This document shows positions 10,622 through 22,505 of a stretch of DNA of 64,000 nucleotides, one piece after another. Numbering within the stretch: position 1 is the stretch's first letter; each line of letters opens with the position of its first letter. The notes under the pieces were generated by a model, which saw nothing but the letters and a program-made list of their open reading frames with translations, was not told the origin of the DNA and did no database searches. Source of the DNA: Juglans regia (taxonomy: Eukaryota > Streptophyta > Magnoliopsida > Fagales > Juglandaceae); the NCBI RefSeq assembly GCF_001411555.2, contig NC_049914.1, positions 10,902,847 through 10,966,846 of the forward strand. Reading direction: 5' to 3'. The position numbers and the translations under genes were made by a program.

Positions 10622-11460
10622 GATTGAAGCTGGACAAAATCAACGACCGTTAGACAAGGCTAAAGGTAATGTGAAATGCCCAATGCTTGATGAATGCACA
10701 TGCCTAATTGTGAACCAAGCCAAACTTATGCAATGTTGCTAAAACTATGTCAAAATGCATAATGCACAATGCACATGCCCACTAACACAATATAACAACC
10801 CATTTTGCATTTTTGAGCACTTCAAACTCAACCAAGCCAAGATAGGGTTTTAAACCCAATGGAGGTCCCAAGTCTCAATGCCAAACACTATCCCAACACT
10901 AGAATAGACAAACATGACCATGGGGATAATGTAGTATCAATGCATGATGAAAATAAGAAATCAAACTTCATTGATGCATTTTACCGAGCACTTGGAGTGC
11001 ATCCAAGTACAAACCAAATGAAAAACCCCTTGGGGGTTCTAAGAACCTCCTAAATACAAAGAGAATAGGAATGGACAACCAAGAGGTCCATTCAAACACC
11101 AAACAAACCAACAAGAATGCTCCATTTCGGAATCCCCAAATCAAAAGCCCTAAATTCCGAAATGCATGTATATGGAAAATGCATGAAGAAATTCAAGATA
11201 AAACCGAAAATGATTGGAGAGAATCAAAGATTAGAGACTTACCGTGATTATAATGGGATTTCTTGAGAGAAATCAAATGAAAACACACGGTGAGAAGAGA
11301 GAAATGTCGCGCAAGAAGGGGAAGAGGAAACGGCGGAGAGAGAAATTAACGGGCTGGAGAAAAAGAAAGCACGCGGGGCATTTTAAAACGCTTTCGCTCG
11401 AGCGGCAGTTAAGTTCGCTCGAGCGGAAGCCCAAAATTCTCAAAACTCATTTTTCATCCA
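10622..11460 (-). promoter_or_regulatory. Leader of the second ORF with probable 5'-UTR intron
   Basis: Minus strand: a pyrimidine-rich leader (about 11400-11245) ends in a strong donor, cacg/gtaagtctc, at 11242. An acceptor ttttgtccag/cttcaatc at 10630 lies 8 bases before the ATG at 10621. Together they define a 613-bp intron (11242-10630) that is T-rich and gene-like. Two CGCTCGAGCG palindromes (near 11398 and 11417) lie just upstream, matching the motif in the LTR arrays. This arrangement suggests the ORF entered the element as a gene with its own promoter. That is inference. Confidence 0.5.
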
Positions 11461-12236
11461 GTGATTCAAGCATTAATGAAGTCAATTTTGAAGCTTGAAA
11501 AACACATAAAATGTAAAAGAGCATCATATTATCACAATTTACGCAAGTAGTAAAAACAAAGTATCACATGTAAGATGAACATGCGTGTTTTGTGAGTCCC
11601 AACTCAATCAAGAAGTTTCAACCAAAATTGTGAGTGGGGTTAGGCTAAAACAAGAAACCATAAGTGCATGGGGAGCCTTTCCACGATACAGAAAGTAAAA
11701 CCTAATGCTGTTAGGACCTAAATAGTTCTGTTTGAATTCATGCATTAGGATTGGCCTATTGAGTAATATGACCCATTTTCCTTTTTCTTCTTCTTCTTCC
11801 TTTTTTTTTTTTTTTTAATTTATTTTTAGAGAATTTTCATAGGAAGAATTTTGATATATAATCATGAGGTCATCTAGCCCGTGGTCAATTCTGTATACAC
11901 GTGGAGCTCCCTTACATCTTTGATTGCCTCCCCAAGAACTCACTGGTGGCAAAACAACAATTGTTTGAGCTGGAAGTGTAGTGTGTGAAGCAGGTCACAA
12001 CTTACAAATAGTACATATGTTTTAAACCTTTGTAACTTATAACGGTACATGATACAATTTTCAAAAGATATAAGTACCTAATATTTTCAGAATTGACATC
12101 ACGAACACTCTTTATCCCACGCAAGTGCAAAACATTATTCATGATTTTTGAGGAACACACACAACATGCTTTTAACAAACAGAACAAAAATGAAAAACAA
12201 CTATACAACAAAAAAGAATGCATGAATGCATGACCA
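11461..12236. other. Spacer inside the pol-less element
   Basis: This stretch follows gag on the minus strand and holds no recognisable pol fragment. It has a CT/T tract at 11778-11820. A short minus frame at 12002-12223 has no motif. Confidence 0.55.
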
Positions 12237-14333
12237 TCAGTCTATACCATGTCTGGTCTGCTCCTCCCCCTTTCTCATCCACACTTGTCTCACTTTTGGA
12301 TGATTCACCTTATCAACCTTCTGTCTAGTAGTCAATTGGTCTAACTTCACATTGATAATCTCATTTTGTTTGGTCAAGACCATGACTTGGCTCCACAAGT
12401 TTTGATGCCCTTTTCTTGAGTAGGGCTTTTCAATTCTCTTAGGATGGTCTCTAAGCTCAAAACAGTTTGGTCGAATGTGACCAATCTTACCACAATTGTG
12501 ACAAACGTGGTTTGCTTTGTGAACTTCATGTCTCATGGAGGGTGAAACATACCTGGAAGCATTCAAGAACTTCTTACTCTTTTTAGAAGGATAGACAATC
12601 CTACTTTTAGAGAAAGTAGGGGCATGATGATTTTTTAACTTGAAGCAATCTGGTCTAACATGACCAACCTTCCCACAATGATGACATATAGGGCTTGTGT
12701 TACGAGCTCCTTGTCTCTTGGGAGGTGGGACAGGCTTTTGCACATGTAAGGGTTTCTTACCCTTTTTCAAAAGTTGAGGTTTGCCATTCTCATTAGAAGT
12801 AGGAACAAACATTATTTTTCCTACCCTTTTGCATGGGATTTTTGAAGTTGAAGCCACATCAGATTTCCCTTCAATATATCCTATACCTCTCTTGTCACCA
12901 AATGACTTTCCTGAGTTTAGGATTTTGTCAAGCTTTTGTTTCCCAGTAGACAAATTTTTCAACTTATCGTTTAACAAAATCAACTCACTTCCCTGCATTT
13001 TCACTTTATCCTCGAGTGACACATTCCTCTTTTGCAACTGATCGGTTAGACAATTTGCTTCATTCAATTTACCTTGGAGATCCTCATTTTCTCTTTTGCA
13101 AATATCTATATTCTCAATATGTGCTTTATTGAGTTTCCTCAATTTTACACATTCTTTGTACAACTTCTCATAGATTTCCTCCAACTCATCATCATCCCCG
13201 GATTCACTTCCGGATACACTCTCATTTTCAGACGTTGATTCACTTCTGTGACTTTGGCCACCAACAGAAGAAGTGAATGCCATGTAGTTGCGATTTTTCT
13301 TTGGAGAGGGACTCTTAGAAGAGTCACTTGTCTCAGAATCATTATCATTCAAAGACGCACCCTTTGCTTTCTCTATGGCCTTTTTGTAATTTGCACACTC
13401 AAGGCGAATGTGCCCAAAACCATGACATTCATGACACTGAATATCAGATTGTACCCTGTCTTTGGTGGCTCTAGTATATTTCTTAGAGCTCATTTCCTTC
13501 TTTCCTGAACTGGAATTTCCATTAACTCTCTCAAACCTTTTCTTCTTATCTCCCCAATTCTTTCTATTTCTAGATACAAACATCTTCCTGAATTTTTTAG
13601 CATAAAAGGCTACTTCTTTGTCACTCATAGCCAACTCATCGGACGACTCATCAGATGACTCATTGATAGTGTTGAGGGCTATGGACTTATTTTTCTTATC
13701 CACAGGAAGAGTATGCTCATAGGTTTGTAGAGAGCCCACCAGCTCTTCAATTCTCATATTGTCCAAATCTTTGCTCTCTTCAATGGCAGTGACTTTGGGA
13801 CGGAATCTCTCAGGAAGAGATCTGAGAATTTTTCTCACAATTCTATTCTCAGGGATTTTGTCCCCTAAATTAAAACTAGAATTGACAATATGATTGAGTT
13901 TGGCATAGAAGGCATCAAAAGTTTCATCATCTTTCATTCTAATTTCTTCAAAACTTGTGGTTAGCATTTGAAGCTTAGAATTCTTAACAGCCTTGGTACC
14001 TTCATGGGTAACCTCAAGAATGTCCCAAGCTTGTTTACAATTTTCACACATGGAAATTCGCTTGAACTCCTCCTGGGAAACAGCCATGAAAATCGCATTC
14101 AGGCCTTTGTTATTCCAACCACACTCACTTATTTCATCCCTAGAGTAATTATCCACACTTTTGGAAGTTTGAACTCCCTCAATGATAACAACTGGTTCTC
14201 TCCATCCTTTTGTTATGGAAACCCACACTCGTTCATCCACAGACTTTAGAAACGCTTTCATTCGGACTTTCCAATAAGCATAGTTGTTTCCATCAAAATA
14301 TGGTGGTGATGTGAGAGATTGAGACTTATCCAT
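12237..14333 (-). CDS. gag: Gag polyprotein, copia-type (UBN2), 698 aa
   Basis: This is the structural nucleocapsid protein of a copia-type retrotransposon. It begins with ATG at 14333, 54 bases inside the PBS. Residues 11-30 carry PPYFDGNNYAYWKVRMKAFL, the usual gag opening. About 60-200 is the UBN2-like gag core (AWDILEVTHEGT, FYAKLNHIVNSSFNLG). Zinc knuckles of the C-x2-C-x4-H-x4-C form lie at 300-313 (CHECHGFGHIRLEC), 550-563 (CHHCGKVGHVRPDC) and 611-624 (CHNCGKIGHIRPNC). A charged, predicted coiled coil spans about 381-475. The frame is intact, but it stops after RKGEEQTRHGID, where related gag-pol proteins run on into protease. Three knuckles and a long coiled coil make it larger than a typical copia gag. 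Confidence 0.93.
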   Translation of the reverse strand: MDKSQSLTSPPYFDGNNYAYWKVRMKAFLKSVDERVWVSITKGWREPVVIIEGVQTSKSVDNYSRDEISECGWNNKGLNAIFMAVSQEEFKRISMCENCKQAWDILEVTHEGTKAVKNSKLQMLTTSFEEIRMKDDETFDAFYAKLNHIVNSSFNLGDKIPENRIVRKILRSLPERFRPKVTAIEESKDLDNMRIEELVGSLQTYEHTLPVDKKNKSIALNTINESSDESSDELAMSDKEVAFYAKKFRKMFVSRNRKNWGDKKKRFERVNGNSSSGKKEMSSKKYTRATKDRVQSDIQCHECHGFGHIRLECANYKKAIEKAKGASLNDNDSETSDSSKSPSPKKNRNYMAFTSSVGGQSHRSESTSENESVSGSESGDDDELEEIYEKLYKECVKLRKLNKAHIENIDICKRENEDLQGKLNEANCLTDQLQKRNVSLEDKVKMQGSELILLNDKLKNLSTGKQKLDKILNSGKSFGDKRGIGYIEGKSDVASTSKIPCKRVGKIMFVPTSNENGKPQLLKKGKKPLHVQKPVPPPKRQGARNTSPICHHCGKVGHVRPDCFKLKNHHAPTFSKSRIVYPSKKSKKFLNASRYVSPSMRHEVHKANHVCHNCGKIGHIRPNCFELRDHPKRIEKPYSRKGHQNLWSQVMVLTKQNEIINVKLDQLTTRQKVDKVNHPKVRQVWMRKGEEQTRHGID

Positions 14334-14386
14334 TTAAACCACTATAACAGGAACACACTCAGGAACTGAATCCTAGCGGAGTGAAC

Positions 14387-14400
14387 CCTCTCTGATACCA
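14387..14400 (-). promoter_or_regulatory. Primer-binding site (initiator tRNA-Met type)
   Basis: Minus strand TGGTATCAGAGAGG lies two bases inside the 5' LTR. It matches the usual plant copia PBS TGGTATCAGAGC at 11 positions. Confidence 0.88.
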
Positions 14401-14402
14401 AT

Positions 14403-15576
14403 TGAAAAAGCAGTGGTTTATCCCATACAACACCTAGAGGGGGGGTGAATAGGTGCAGTTCAAATTATGTGGACTAATAAAATTTAATGGCAAGAAGCTA
14501 ATAAAAGAAGACACAAATCATGCAAATAATCAACACAAGGATTTGGTCACGAAGTGGAAACTCATTTGAAGAACGTCTTCAAATTCTAAAACCACTCCGG
14601 GTGTAAGCCACCACCTAAAATCCACTATAAAAAAAGTTCATTACAACCAATTTAGTGACACTCACAAAACCTTTGTAGTTCCTAAACTTGGCTTGCAACA
14701 TCACGAGTGACCCACTCGATCTCTACACGCATGTAGTGTCGGAACTCCGACCTTCTATAGCTTTCCACGAGAACCTCTCGATCTCTGCATCAACAGCAGC
14801 TCCGGAAACCTTCCGGCCAACAAAACGTCCACTTCAATGGACTTTGAAAGAGGTTTGATTTTGAGAGTGGTGTGGTGGATTAGTGTTTGTCCAAAAGAGA
14901 TTCACAAGGTGAGGAATAGGTTTCTCTCTTTGGCTCTTGAAACACTTAAGGTTTTGCTCTGTTTTTCCACACCACACAACAGAAATGATCTGTTATATTT
15001 ATAGTCCCAGCAAGTCACGGCGCCCAAAGCATGAATTTTAGGTTGTCTTTGAACATTGGCTCGAGCGAGGTGTCGAGCGAAGGTCGAGCGCACGTTATCT
15101 TCTGAAACCGCTCGAGCGAGGTGTCGAGCGAGGTGTCGAGCGACGTCTCTGGATGTCTCTGGATGGGTTCCGCTCGAGCGCCACGTCGAGCGCACATCGA
15201 GCGAACCACTCTGGATGAGTTCTGCTCGAGCGCCACGTCAAGCTCACCTCGAGCGAACCACTCTGTCTTGGTTCCGCTCGAGCGCCACGTCGAGCGCACA
15301 TCGAGCGAACCACTCTGGATGGGTTCAGCTCGAGCGTTACGTCAAGCTCACCTCGAGCGAACCACTCTGTCTTGGTTCCGCTCGAGCGCTATGTCGAGCG
15401 CCCATCGAGCGAACCTCTCTGGAAGGTTCCGCTCGAGCGCTATGTCGAGCGCCAGTCGAGCTATGTTGAGCACACTTCAATATTTTTCATGTACCAATGC
15501 ATCAACACTTGTTACAACTCAACTTTACATAGGTTTTCACAAGAATATGCCAATTGAACACATTTTTCCCTCAACA
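14403..15576 (-). repeat. 5' LTR of the pol-less element
   Basis: This 1174-bp partner of the LTR at 7840-9095 has the same TG...CA ends on the minus strand. Differences outside the array are few, for example at the cacgag/gg indel near 14802. It would contain the promoter; a TATA-like 'ctgttatatttatag' lies at 14989-15003. Confidence 0.92.
15062..15470. repeat. TCGAGCG tandem array in the 5' LTR
   Basis: Same repeat family as 8500-8985 but about 80 bp shorter, so unit number has changed since insertion or during reverse transcription. Confidence 0.87.
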
Positions 15577-15581
15577 ATGAC

Positions 15582-16561
15582 TTTCTCTATAAAAAAAATG
15601 AAAATCGACATACAAATGGTGTCACTGATTTCCAAACTGTTGACAAACTTATTTGCCAAGAAGCTTATAGTTTAGAGAGAGAGAGAGAGAGAACTTGAGG
15701 ATGGTGGAGATGAGCTTGCACTGGGAGAGGGTGAGGGTCAACCGGAGAGGAAGAGGGAGAGGGTAGGGGCTTCAAGGGGAAGGGGGGGTGTAGAGAGGGA
15801 GGGCTGAGGGAAATTTTGTTTTTTTCAATGTGTTATCAACTGTTACGCATACATATGAATTAAGAAGTGGGACCTTTACGTGGCAAATATTCATTGGATG
15901 ACTGTTATTTGAGGGAGATCAGACCGACCGGTAGAAAGGTTTTCTCTTTGTTATAAGATCAATTAGATATGTCCAAAATAATAACAATAACTTTCTTATA
16001 AATGAAAAACTAAAATAAATGCAGTATAAATAGATCAATATGAAATGCATTACCATTAAAAATAAAATAGTATATATGATAAATTAAAGATCAATAATGA
16101 ATTAATGCTTAACTTGGAATTTAAAAACAATAATTGCATTTTGTAAAAAGGAAATTCTATATAGTGACATATACTACATACCCTCATTCCACTATGATGA
16201 GGTGGCATTATCCATCAACTTGTAAATTTTTTTTTTAAAAAAAAGATAATTAATGGATGATGAGATTGTAACATTTTACGTAATAAGATGAAAGTATGAT
16301 GGTAATATGATTTAAATCATTAAATAATCAAACTTTTAGTCAAACGACTATTGTTTTATTTTTATGAAATATTGTACAAAATAAGATGAAGCTTATTGCT
16401 ATTTTCTTACAAATAATATTATATTGTAATTATAATAATAGTATTTTCAAATTTAAATACCAAAATAATGCTTACAATGGGAAAGTAAGAGAAGAGTGAG
16501 AAAAAGAACATTGGAAGAGATGATTTAAAAAAAAAAAAAAAAAAAAGTAAAAATCAGTGTA
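15582..16561. other. AT-rich intergenic DNA
   Basis: A (GA)n run near 15675-15692 and a G-rich purine block (15700-15815) adjoin the retrotransposon. Beyond it is AT-rich sequence with a 22-A tract near 16527. No gene seen. Confidence 0.4.
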
Positions 16562-17050
16562 AGAGTATTAGTATTGGATTGGCTATCCCATTCCTCAAAT
16601 TTTGATTAATATGTAACTTTTTTATCTTTAGCTAATTATTCAAAACTTGAAGTCTATATTGGATTAGTCATCACACTCTTTATAATAATAAAATATTATT
16701 ATTTATATTATTTATTAATTTTTATTTTATTTTCATAATCTTTAATAATCTCCAACAAATCATATTTATTTTTATTTTCACAATCTAACAATCTATAATA
16801 TAATAATCTCATATATATATAGATAGTAAAATCTTATATGAATAAAAATATCATATCTATAATATAATAATCTTAAAAAATACTTTTAAACTTACTATAG
16901 TTCTTTTCATATTTGAAAAGAAGAATGAATTTACTGTAACTTATAGTTTGGATGAAAATAATTTAATTAATTTAATGTGAAACAAATATAGATAATATTT
17001 ATTAAATTTAAAGATAAAAAAATATTTAATTAACCCAATACCAATACTCT
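16562..17050. mobile_element. MITE with about 20-bp inverted ends
   Basis: The left end AGAGTATTAGTATTGGATTGG pairs with a right end whose reverse complement reads AGAGTATTGGTATTGGGTTA. The interior is AT-rich and non-coding. I could not identify a clean target duplication, so the superfamily is unassigned. Confidence 0.65.
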
Positions 17051-17378
17051 AAATGCGTCGTAAAGAAGCATGAGATCCTCAAACACAGACAAACAAAAGG
17101 GCCTCAAAAGGCAGATTTCCTGCTGCACAATTAGGGATATATTAGACAAAACAACATATTTTTTCATATCTGGCAGAGATAATCACGCAATTTCAAATCT
17201 GCTACCATCTTCATACACGTGGCTTCATGGATACCAATATCCTCTTCTCAAACCAGCCGAAATTACCATACAAGAAAAAATCTTAAAAATACGAGGGACA
17301 ATTTAGACCAAGATGCCGAGTGAAACCAAGATTGATGATAACATCGGGCAAAGCAAAATAAATGAATAATATTATATA

Positions 17379-17527
17379 TAGTTGTAGAGTATGTAAATAT
17401 TTTATAATCATTTTAAAAAAAAGTAAAATTTATTATTAAAAAATTAATTTCTTTTTATATAGATATCGTATTTATTTATTTTTTTAAAAGTGATTATACA
17501 ACACTTACATATTTACGACTGTAACTA
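17379..17527. mobile_element. Small AT-rich MITE or hairpin element
   Basis: The left arm tagttgtagagtatgtaaat and the reverse complement of the right arm (tagttacagtcgtaaatatg) are inverted relatives, and inner parts also pair (ataatcattttaaaa). The element is about 150 bp and non-coding. Confidence 0.55.
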
Positions 17528-18137
17528 TTATTTTTTAAATACGTATACACCAACATTTCCTCCTTAAACACAACCTAATTATATTATATAATTTATAATT
17601 TATATATGACCTTGACCAAAATTTGAAGAACGCTAGGGATAGTTTATATATATCAAACAACCAAATGACGGAAAATACAGTTGAGAAAAATTAATTTTCC
17701 ATGTCATATAGGCTATAGAGCCTAACCTTTCATAAAGTTCAAAGATAAAACTTACGTAGTCATCTAACATAGATGACTATTCATGGACGATAAGCAATTT
17801 TATTAAAGAATAGAAATAGATAATATTATTGTTAGGTAGGAATTGAGTGGGAGGCCATTGAATTCGGAGTATATTCCGAGTGATGTGCCAAACTTAAGGA
17901 GTTCCACCCTGTCTTAAATTTTAACTGACCATATATAAACAACCCAATATACAGAACTAGCATACTTCTAGAAGTCTAGGAGGATGGGGAGTGGCTTTAA
18001 AATTGGGAAGATTCGAGATTTATGCCCAATTTTTTCCCAATAGTTATCGACTTTGATGAGAATGCATTTGCCCTCTCTCAATTCTGATTAGGGTTTTTGT
18101 GATGCACTTGATTCTCACTTGATGTTTATAAGCTGGT

Positions 18138-18330
18138 TTATTAATAGAGAAATAATTTGTACAAGATTCAAATAGACAAATCTCATATAAACTATTGTAA
18201 AAGAGTGGACACCACCTAATAAAAATATAAAAAAAAATCTATTCTTTATTAGCAGAACTTGCTTTTTTATAAATAATTTGTATGTAATTTATCTATTTGA
18301 AACTTGTATCTAATATTACTCTTATTAATA
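18138..18330. mobile_element. Small MITE with long inverted arms
   Basis: The left arm (aatagagaaataatttgtac, then gattcaaatagacaaat) is an imperfect inverted copy of the right arm (atttatctatttgaaactt, then gtatctaatattactctta). It surrounds a centre with gtaaaagagtggacacc. No coding capacity. Confidence 0.6.
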
Positions 18331-19361
18331 TACTACTTGATGGGATACTCATTATAGATATAAAGAAAACTAAACTATTGTTTTTTTAATAATAGCTGAT
18401 ATGAAAGACTTCAACATCATGTCGTATTCAATGTGTTATAAGATGAACTCTACCCTACAAGATGAACTTGACCTGTTTTTGTTTGAATAGAATTTGAATT
18501 TGCATAATTATCTATCCAGCAATACTACTATTCATTTTTGATCTTATCATTCTAAATTATATACCTATTGATGTGACGTTTCTTAATGCATCACATAAAC
18601 AGTTATAATTAGAGATGATAAAATTTAAAATAAAAAATAATATTTTTCCTAATATGGTTTCAAATTTTGAATTTGTCCTCCCCAACATATCACCAACTTG
18701 TTTCATTTTAAGTTGCATTTGGAATCAACAGAACACAAAAGAATCCTTGAACTGGGAACCTCCTCCAAAAACAAATATCAATAGATTCGATATTAATGTA
18801 GCATTCGGAGGATCAATACCTTACTGCGTGGCAATCTGCATAAGCCCATAAAAAAAAAATAGAAAGGTTACACTAGAAGATGACTCCAAAGTACCGTATA
18901 CATCACTTCAATTTTGGACTATCTTGCGCAACATTGGCGAATCAATCTCATCATCATTGATGCAATTCGTCTCAAGAAGAAAAACTGGAATGGAAAGTCT
19001 AATATCTCCCTTTTTATAACAGTCATAAATGAATTTCATAAATTATAAAGTTACTTTTATTATAAAATAAATCAAACGTATTACATGAATTCTTATTAGT
19101 TTGTGGATATATTTTTATGAAATGTCTTTGTGACTATTACTTGTTTTATAACTATATTGTGCTCTAAATGACATTATTGAGATTTGCCTAAATAAAAAGA
19201 AAGTTTGCGTCCGAGATTTGTTTATAATTCTAGAAGCATTTTGATTTTGCTTAAAGTGACATTTCCAAAAGCAACTTCTCAAACATTTTGAGTATATAAT
19301 TTTCTCTTGAACAAGTTGGTTTGGGTGTTTATTTCAAGGTAGGGGCTTTGTTGATGTCAAA
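18331..19361. other. AT-rich intergenic DNA
   Basis: No gene or clear repeat structure seen on either strand. The frame at 18615-18851 has no recognisable motif. Confidence 0.35.
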
Positions 19362-21070
19362 TTTTTTTTTGGGAAAAAAAAAAACCTCAAACCTCATTCA
19401 AAAGCCATAAGTGGCATTCAGCTATTACATTGTTCATGACATGATGAGGCACTACAAAACCTTCACCATTTACAAAAGAGTGATCTACATCTACTAAACC
19501 AGGACAAAAACCATATCTACTTTTATCAGCCATCAATAACGTACGAATACAAGGGTTGACAAACTCAATATCTATAACCTCAGAGCTTTGATGGAGTGCT
19601 TGATGAGCTAGCTGATGAGCTACTTGGTTGGCCCTCCTTCTTACATGTCTAATCTCCCATCTTGTATCTGCCATGATGGAGTGAACATCTTTCACAAAGT
19701 ATTGGAGCAAACCATTATGTTGTTGATGATGCCTTACTGCATTAACAACCTGAAGTGAATCTCCTTCAAAGACAAATTTCTGTAAGCCGAGATCTTTGCA
19801 AAGCTTCACAGCTGATATCAAACCTCTTACCTCTTCCATAGTAGCTTGTGTGCAGAAACTTAGTGGTTGCATACATGAAACCAATAAATCTCATTCAGAA
19901 TCTCTAACAGCAATCCCAACTCCAATTCTTTGGTCTCTTTCCCTTGTTGCAATATCTCAATTTATCTTGATTCAATCTAACTCAGGAGGCTGCCAAAGAT
20001 CATCGTGTATCTAATCCAAATTTCCATGACTTCTCGTGGTGCATTGTTTGTGTTGCATTTTTTGAAACTCAGTACATGCCTGTTTTGCTTTCTGCATCAC
20101 AATGGAAGGGGCTACAAAATAGTCTTCAAACAGCATCTTATTTCTTTTTGTCCACAGCATTCTAGCCATTTCTGCAAACACACAGATTTCATCTTTACCT
20201 ATTCTTTGTAGCATATACATAAAGATATCTCCAAAGTCATCATGAGTGATTGCAGCTTTCTGCATTTTCTTATTTCCAACCATCCATGCATCCTGTGCAG
20301 ATGAACAAGCCCACAACGCATGCCCTGGAGTTTCTTCTGTTTGCTGACAGATTGGACAAAAGGGTTCCTCTACAATCTTCCTCTTATATACATTTTGCTT
20401 TGTTGGTAAAGCATTATGACAAGCCCGCCAGATGAACACTTTTACAGCATTTGTAGTTTCCATTTGCCATATGTACTTCCATAAAACAGTTTCCCCTTTC
20501 TCCTGATCTTGCCATTGCTTACACAATTGATAAGCACTTTTGACAGTAAAGCATCCATTACTCGTCGTGTACTATATTATCCCTTGAATGAGTGGTTTGT
20601 GCTATAGGTATCTTGATAATCTGTTGCCTATCTTCTATCCAAAAAATATCTTTAAGCAACTGCATTTTCCACCATCAAGTATTAAGATCAATGAGGTTTG
20701 CTACATTGGCATTTGAATACAAAGTTTTCACAGGAGACACCACTTTGCCAGAACTGTTAGTTGGAATCCACCAATCTTGCCATATTTTAACATCTTCTCT
20801 ATTGGCAATTCTCCAAATCATGCCCTTTTTAACAATATGGATTGCTGAACTGATACTTTTCCTTGTATAAGAAGATCTGAATCCAACTTTGGCCTACAAA
20901 ATAGAGCTATTTGGGAAGTAAGCAACCTTGAGAATTTTTGCTGCTAAGGATGTGGGATGATTAAGAATCCTCCAAACCTGTTTGGCCAATAAAGCAGAAT
21001 TAAAAGCCATCAAGTCTTTGAAACCAAATTAAGAAATGTTACCCATAATATTTTGGATGAATTTGTGCCT
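19362..21070 (-). mobile_element. 5'-truncated LINE relic: RT tail, zf-RVT and RNase H
   Basis: Minus strand, in order: the end of reverse transcriptase with GFKDLMAFNSALLAKQVWRI (about 21035-20975), a degenerate linker, and an open zf-RVT zinc-binding region at 20526-20011 (WRACHNALPTKQN, CPICQQTEETPGHALWACSS). A type I RNase H domain follows at about 19990-19387, starting near INWDIATRERDQRIGVGIAV and continuing EVRGLISAVKLCKDLG, FEGDSLQVVNAV and HVRRRANQVAHQLAHQAL. Several stops separate these blocks, so it is dead. The A-rich 3' tail appears as a T run on the plus strand at 19361-19386. Acidic RNase H residues such as E and D in FEGDS are still visible. Confidence 0.85.
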
Positions 21071-21131
21071 TAACGAAGCTTCATATGACTAGCTACACAG
21101 TAATGGAAACCGCACGTGGGGAAAGCTGTAT

Positions 21132-21158
21132 GTATATATATATATATATATATATATA
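21132..21158. repeat. (TA)n microsatellite
   Basis: A nearly pure TA run beside the LINE relic; no function inferred. Confidence 0.85.
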
Positions 21159-22505
21159 CTAGCAGTGGTAAACGTGCAAAGCACGTTTGTCACATTTGCC
21201 AAATTAAGAAAAAAATAAAGTATAATTTCGAATATTAAAATAGTCTAATGTATAATAATAAAATTATTATTTATTTATGTTCATAATTTATTATGAAATT
21301 TAAATTATATTAAAAATTCAAATTAATTAGATAGTTTTTTTCTCTTAAAAATGTACAGTAAAATTTCATCATTTATTTAATGATGAAAAATTAGTATTTT
21401 ATAAATTAAAGTTGATTTTTAGTATATGATATAATATTATTCTCTTAAAAATGTTCAGTAAAATTTTATCTTTTATTTAATGATGAAAAACTAGTATTTT
21501 ATAAATTGAAGTTAATTTTAAGTGTATGATAGAATATTTATATTTTAATTATCTATTTTATGTTAGTTTAAATCAATATTTAAACTTCTACCGTTAGATT
21601 AAATCTGAAGATTAAAGATAAATGTTTGTAATTTAAAATTTAAAAACTAATATTTTTTTCTACTTTTCCTTCCTTCCTCTCTCTCATTTCCCACGCATGA
21701 TTGTGGTATTACGTTGCACATTGACATTCACGCGGACGAACCCAAAAAGAAATAGAAAAACAAAACAAACATGCGAAAGGAAAAAAAAAAAATCTACTAT
21801 TTATTACTGTTCATAATTACTGTTTATAAATAATAATAATAAACAGTAATATAGATAGTTTCTTTTTATAAGGAGGAGTATTTATTTATTATTATTATTA
21901 TTTTTTTTTTTTTCAACTTTAGTGCATCTGACGAAGAAAAAGTATTTTTGAATGCAAAGAGGTGGACCAATGGATTTGACAACGACGACCTTTACCTCTT
22001 TTTGACTGACCTTTTCGTCAACCCAACATAAATCTTCAAAATTTTCTGCCTATGTTTCTTAGATGAATAGTCTTCTAAATGTGACTTTGGATTTTAAAGT
22101 AAAAGAAAATCTTATGAAGTAACTTATAAAAATAAAAAATAAAATCATATGAAGTGGGTCTTTCTGTATTTGCATTTATAAGATTCCCTACAAAATTTTA
22201 AGGTATAAACAATACATGTGCAAGTCGACGCATGTTTGTCCAATAATTGAGCTCTGCTAATCCAAATTTGTGTCTAAACCAAATCACAAGGATACATAAT
22301 TTTTTTTTAACTTCTGTTACATACAAAACTTTAACGTATTTTTCATGCCCTCTATTAATATAATGAAATTTAATATTTATTTTATACTAAAAAATAATAT
22401 AATCAATTATATCAATAGAGTGCACAAAAATACATAAAAATAACTGCACTTAAAATTTTAAAAACTTTTTTTATAGCACGGAAGGATACATAATTTACAA
22501 CATAA
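21159..22505. repeat. AT-rich intergenic DNA with a 100-bp tandem duplication
   Basis: Two adjacent copies with period 100 begin at 21342 and 21442 (ctcttaaaaatgtacagtaa against ctcttaaaaatgttcagtaa). They share 'tttaatgatgaaaaa' and 'agtattttataaatt'. The rest is AT-rich and gene-free; the motif acgtgcaaagcacgt (21170-21184) is a short perfect palindrome. Confidence 0.6.

Larger units (their letters stand above)
7840..15576 (-). mobile_element. Complete non-autonomous LTR retrotransposon (gag plus extra ORF, no pol)
   Basis: The two LTRs (7840-9095 and 14403-15576) are flanked by the identical 5-bp duplication ATGAC (7835-7839, 15577-15581). Both LTRs read TGTTGAGGG...TTTTTCA on the minus strand. 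Internally, in minus-strand order, come a PBS matching initiator tRNA-Met (14400-14387), an intact gag (14333-12237), a spacer, a second ORF with its own leader (10621-9531), repeated G-rich tracts and a PPT (9109-9098). No protease, integrase, reverse transcriptase or RNase H can be found in about 3.1 kb between gag and the PPT. Outside their tandem arrays the LTRs differ by about four substitutions and one small indel in some 660 bp, so the insertion is recent. It must rely on enzymes of a related copia-type element. Confidence 0.93.
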
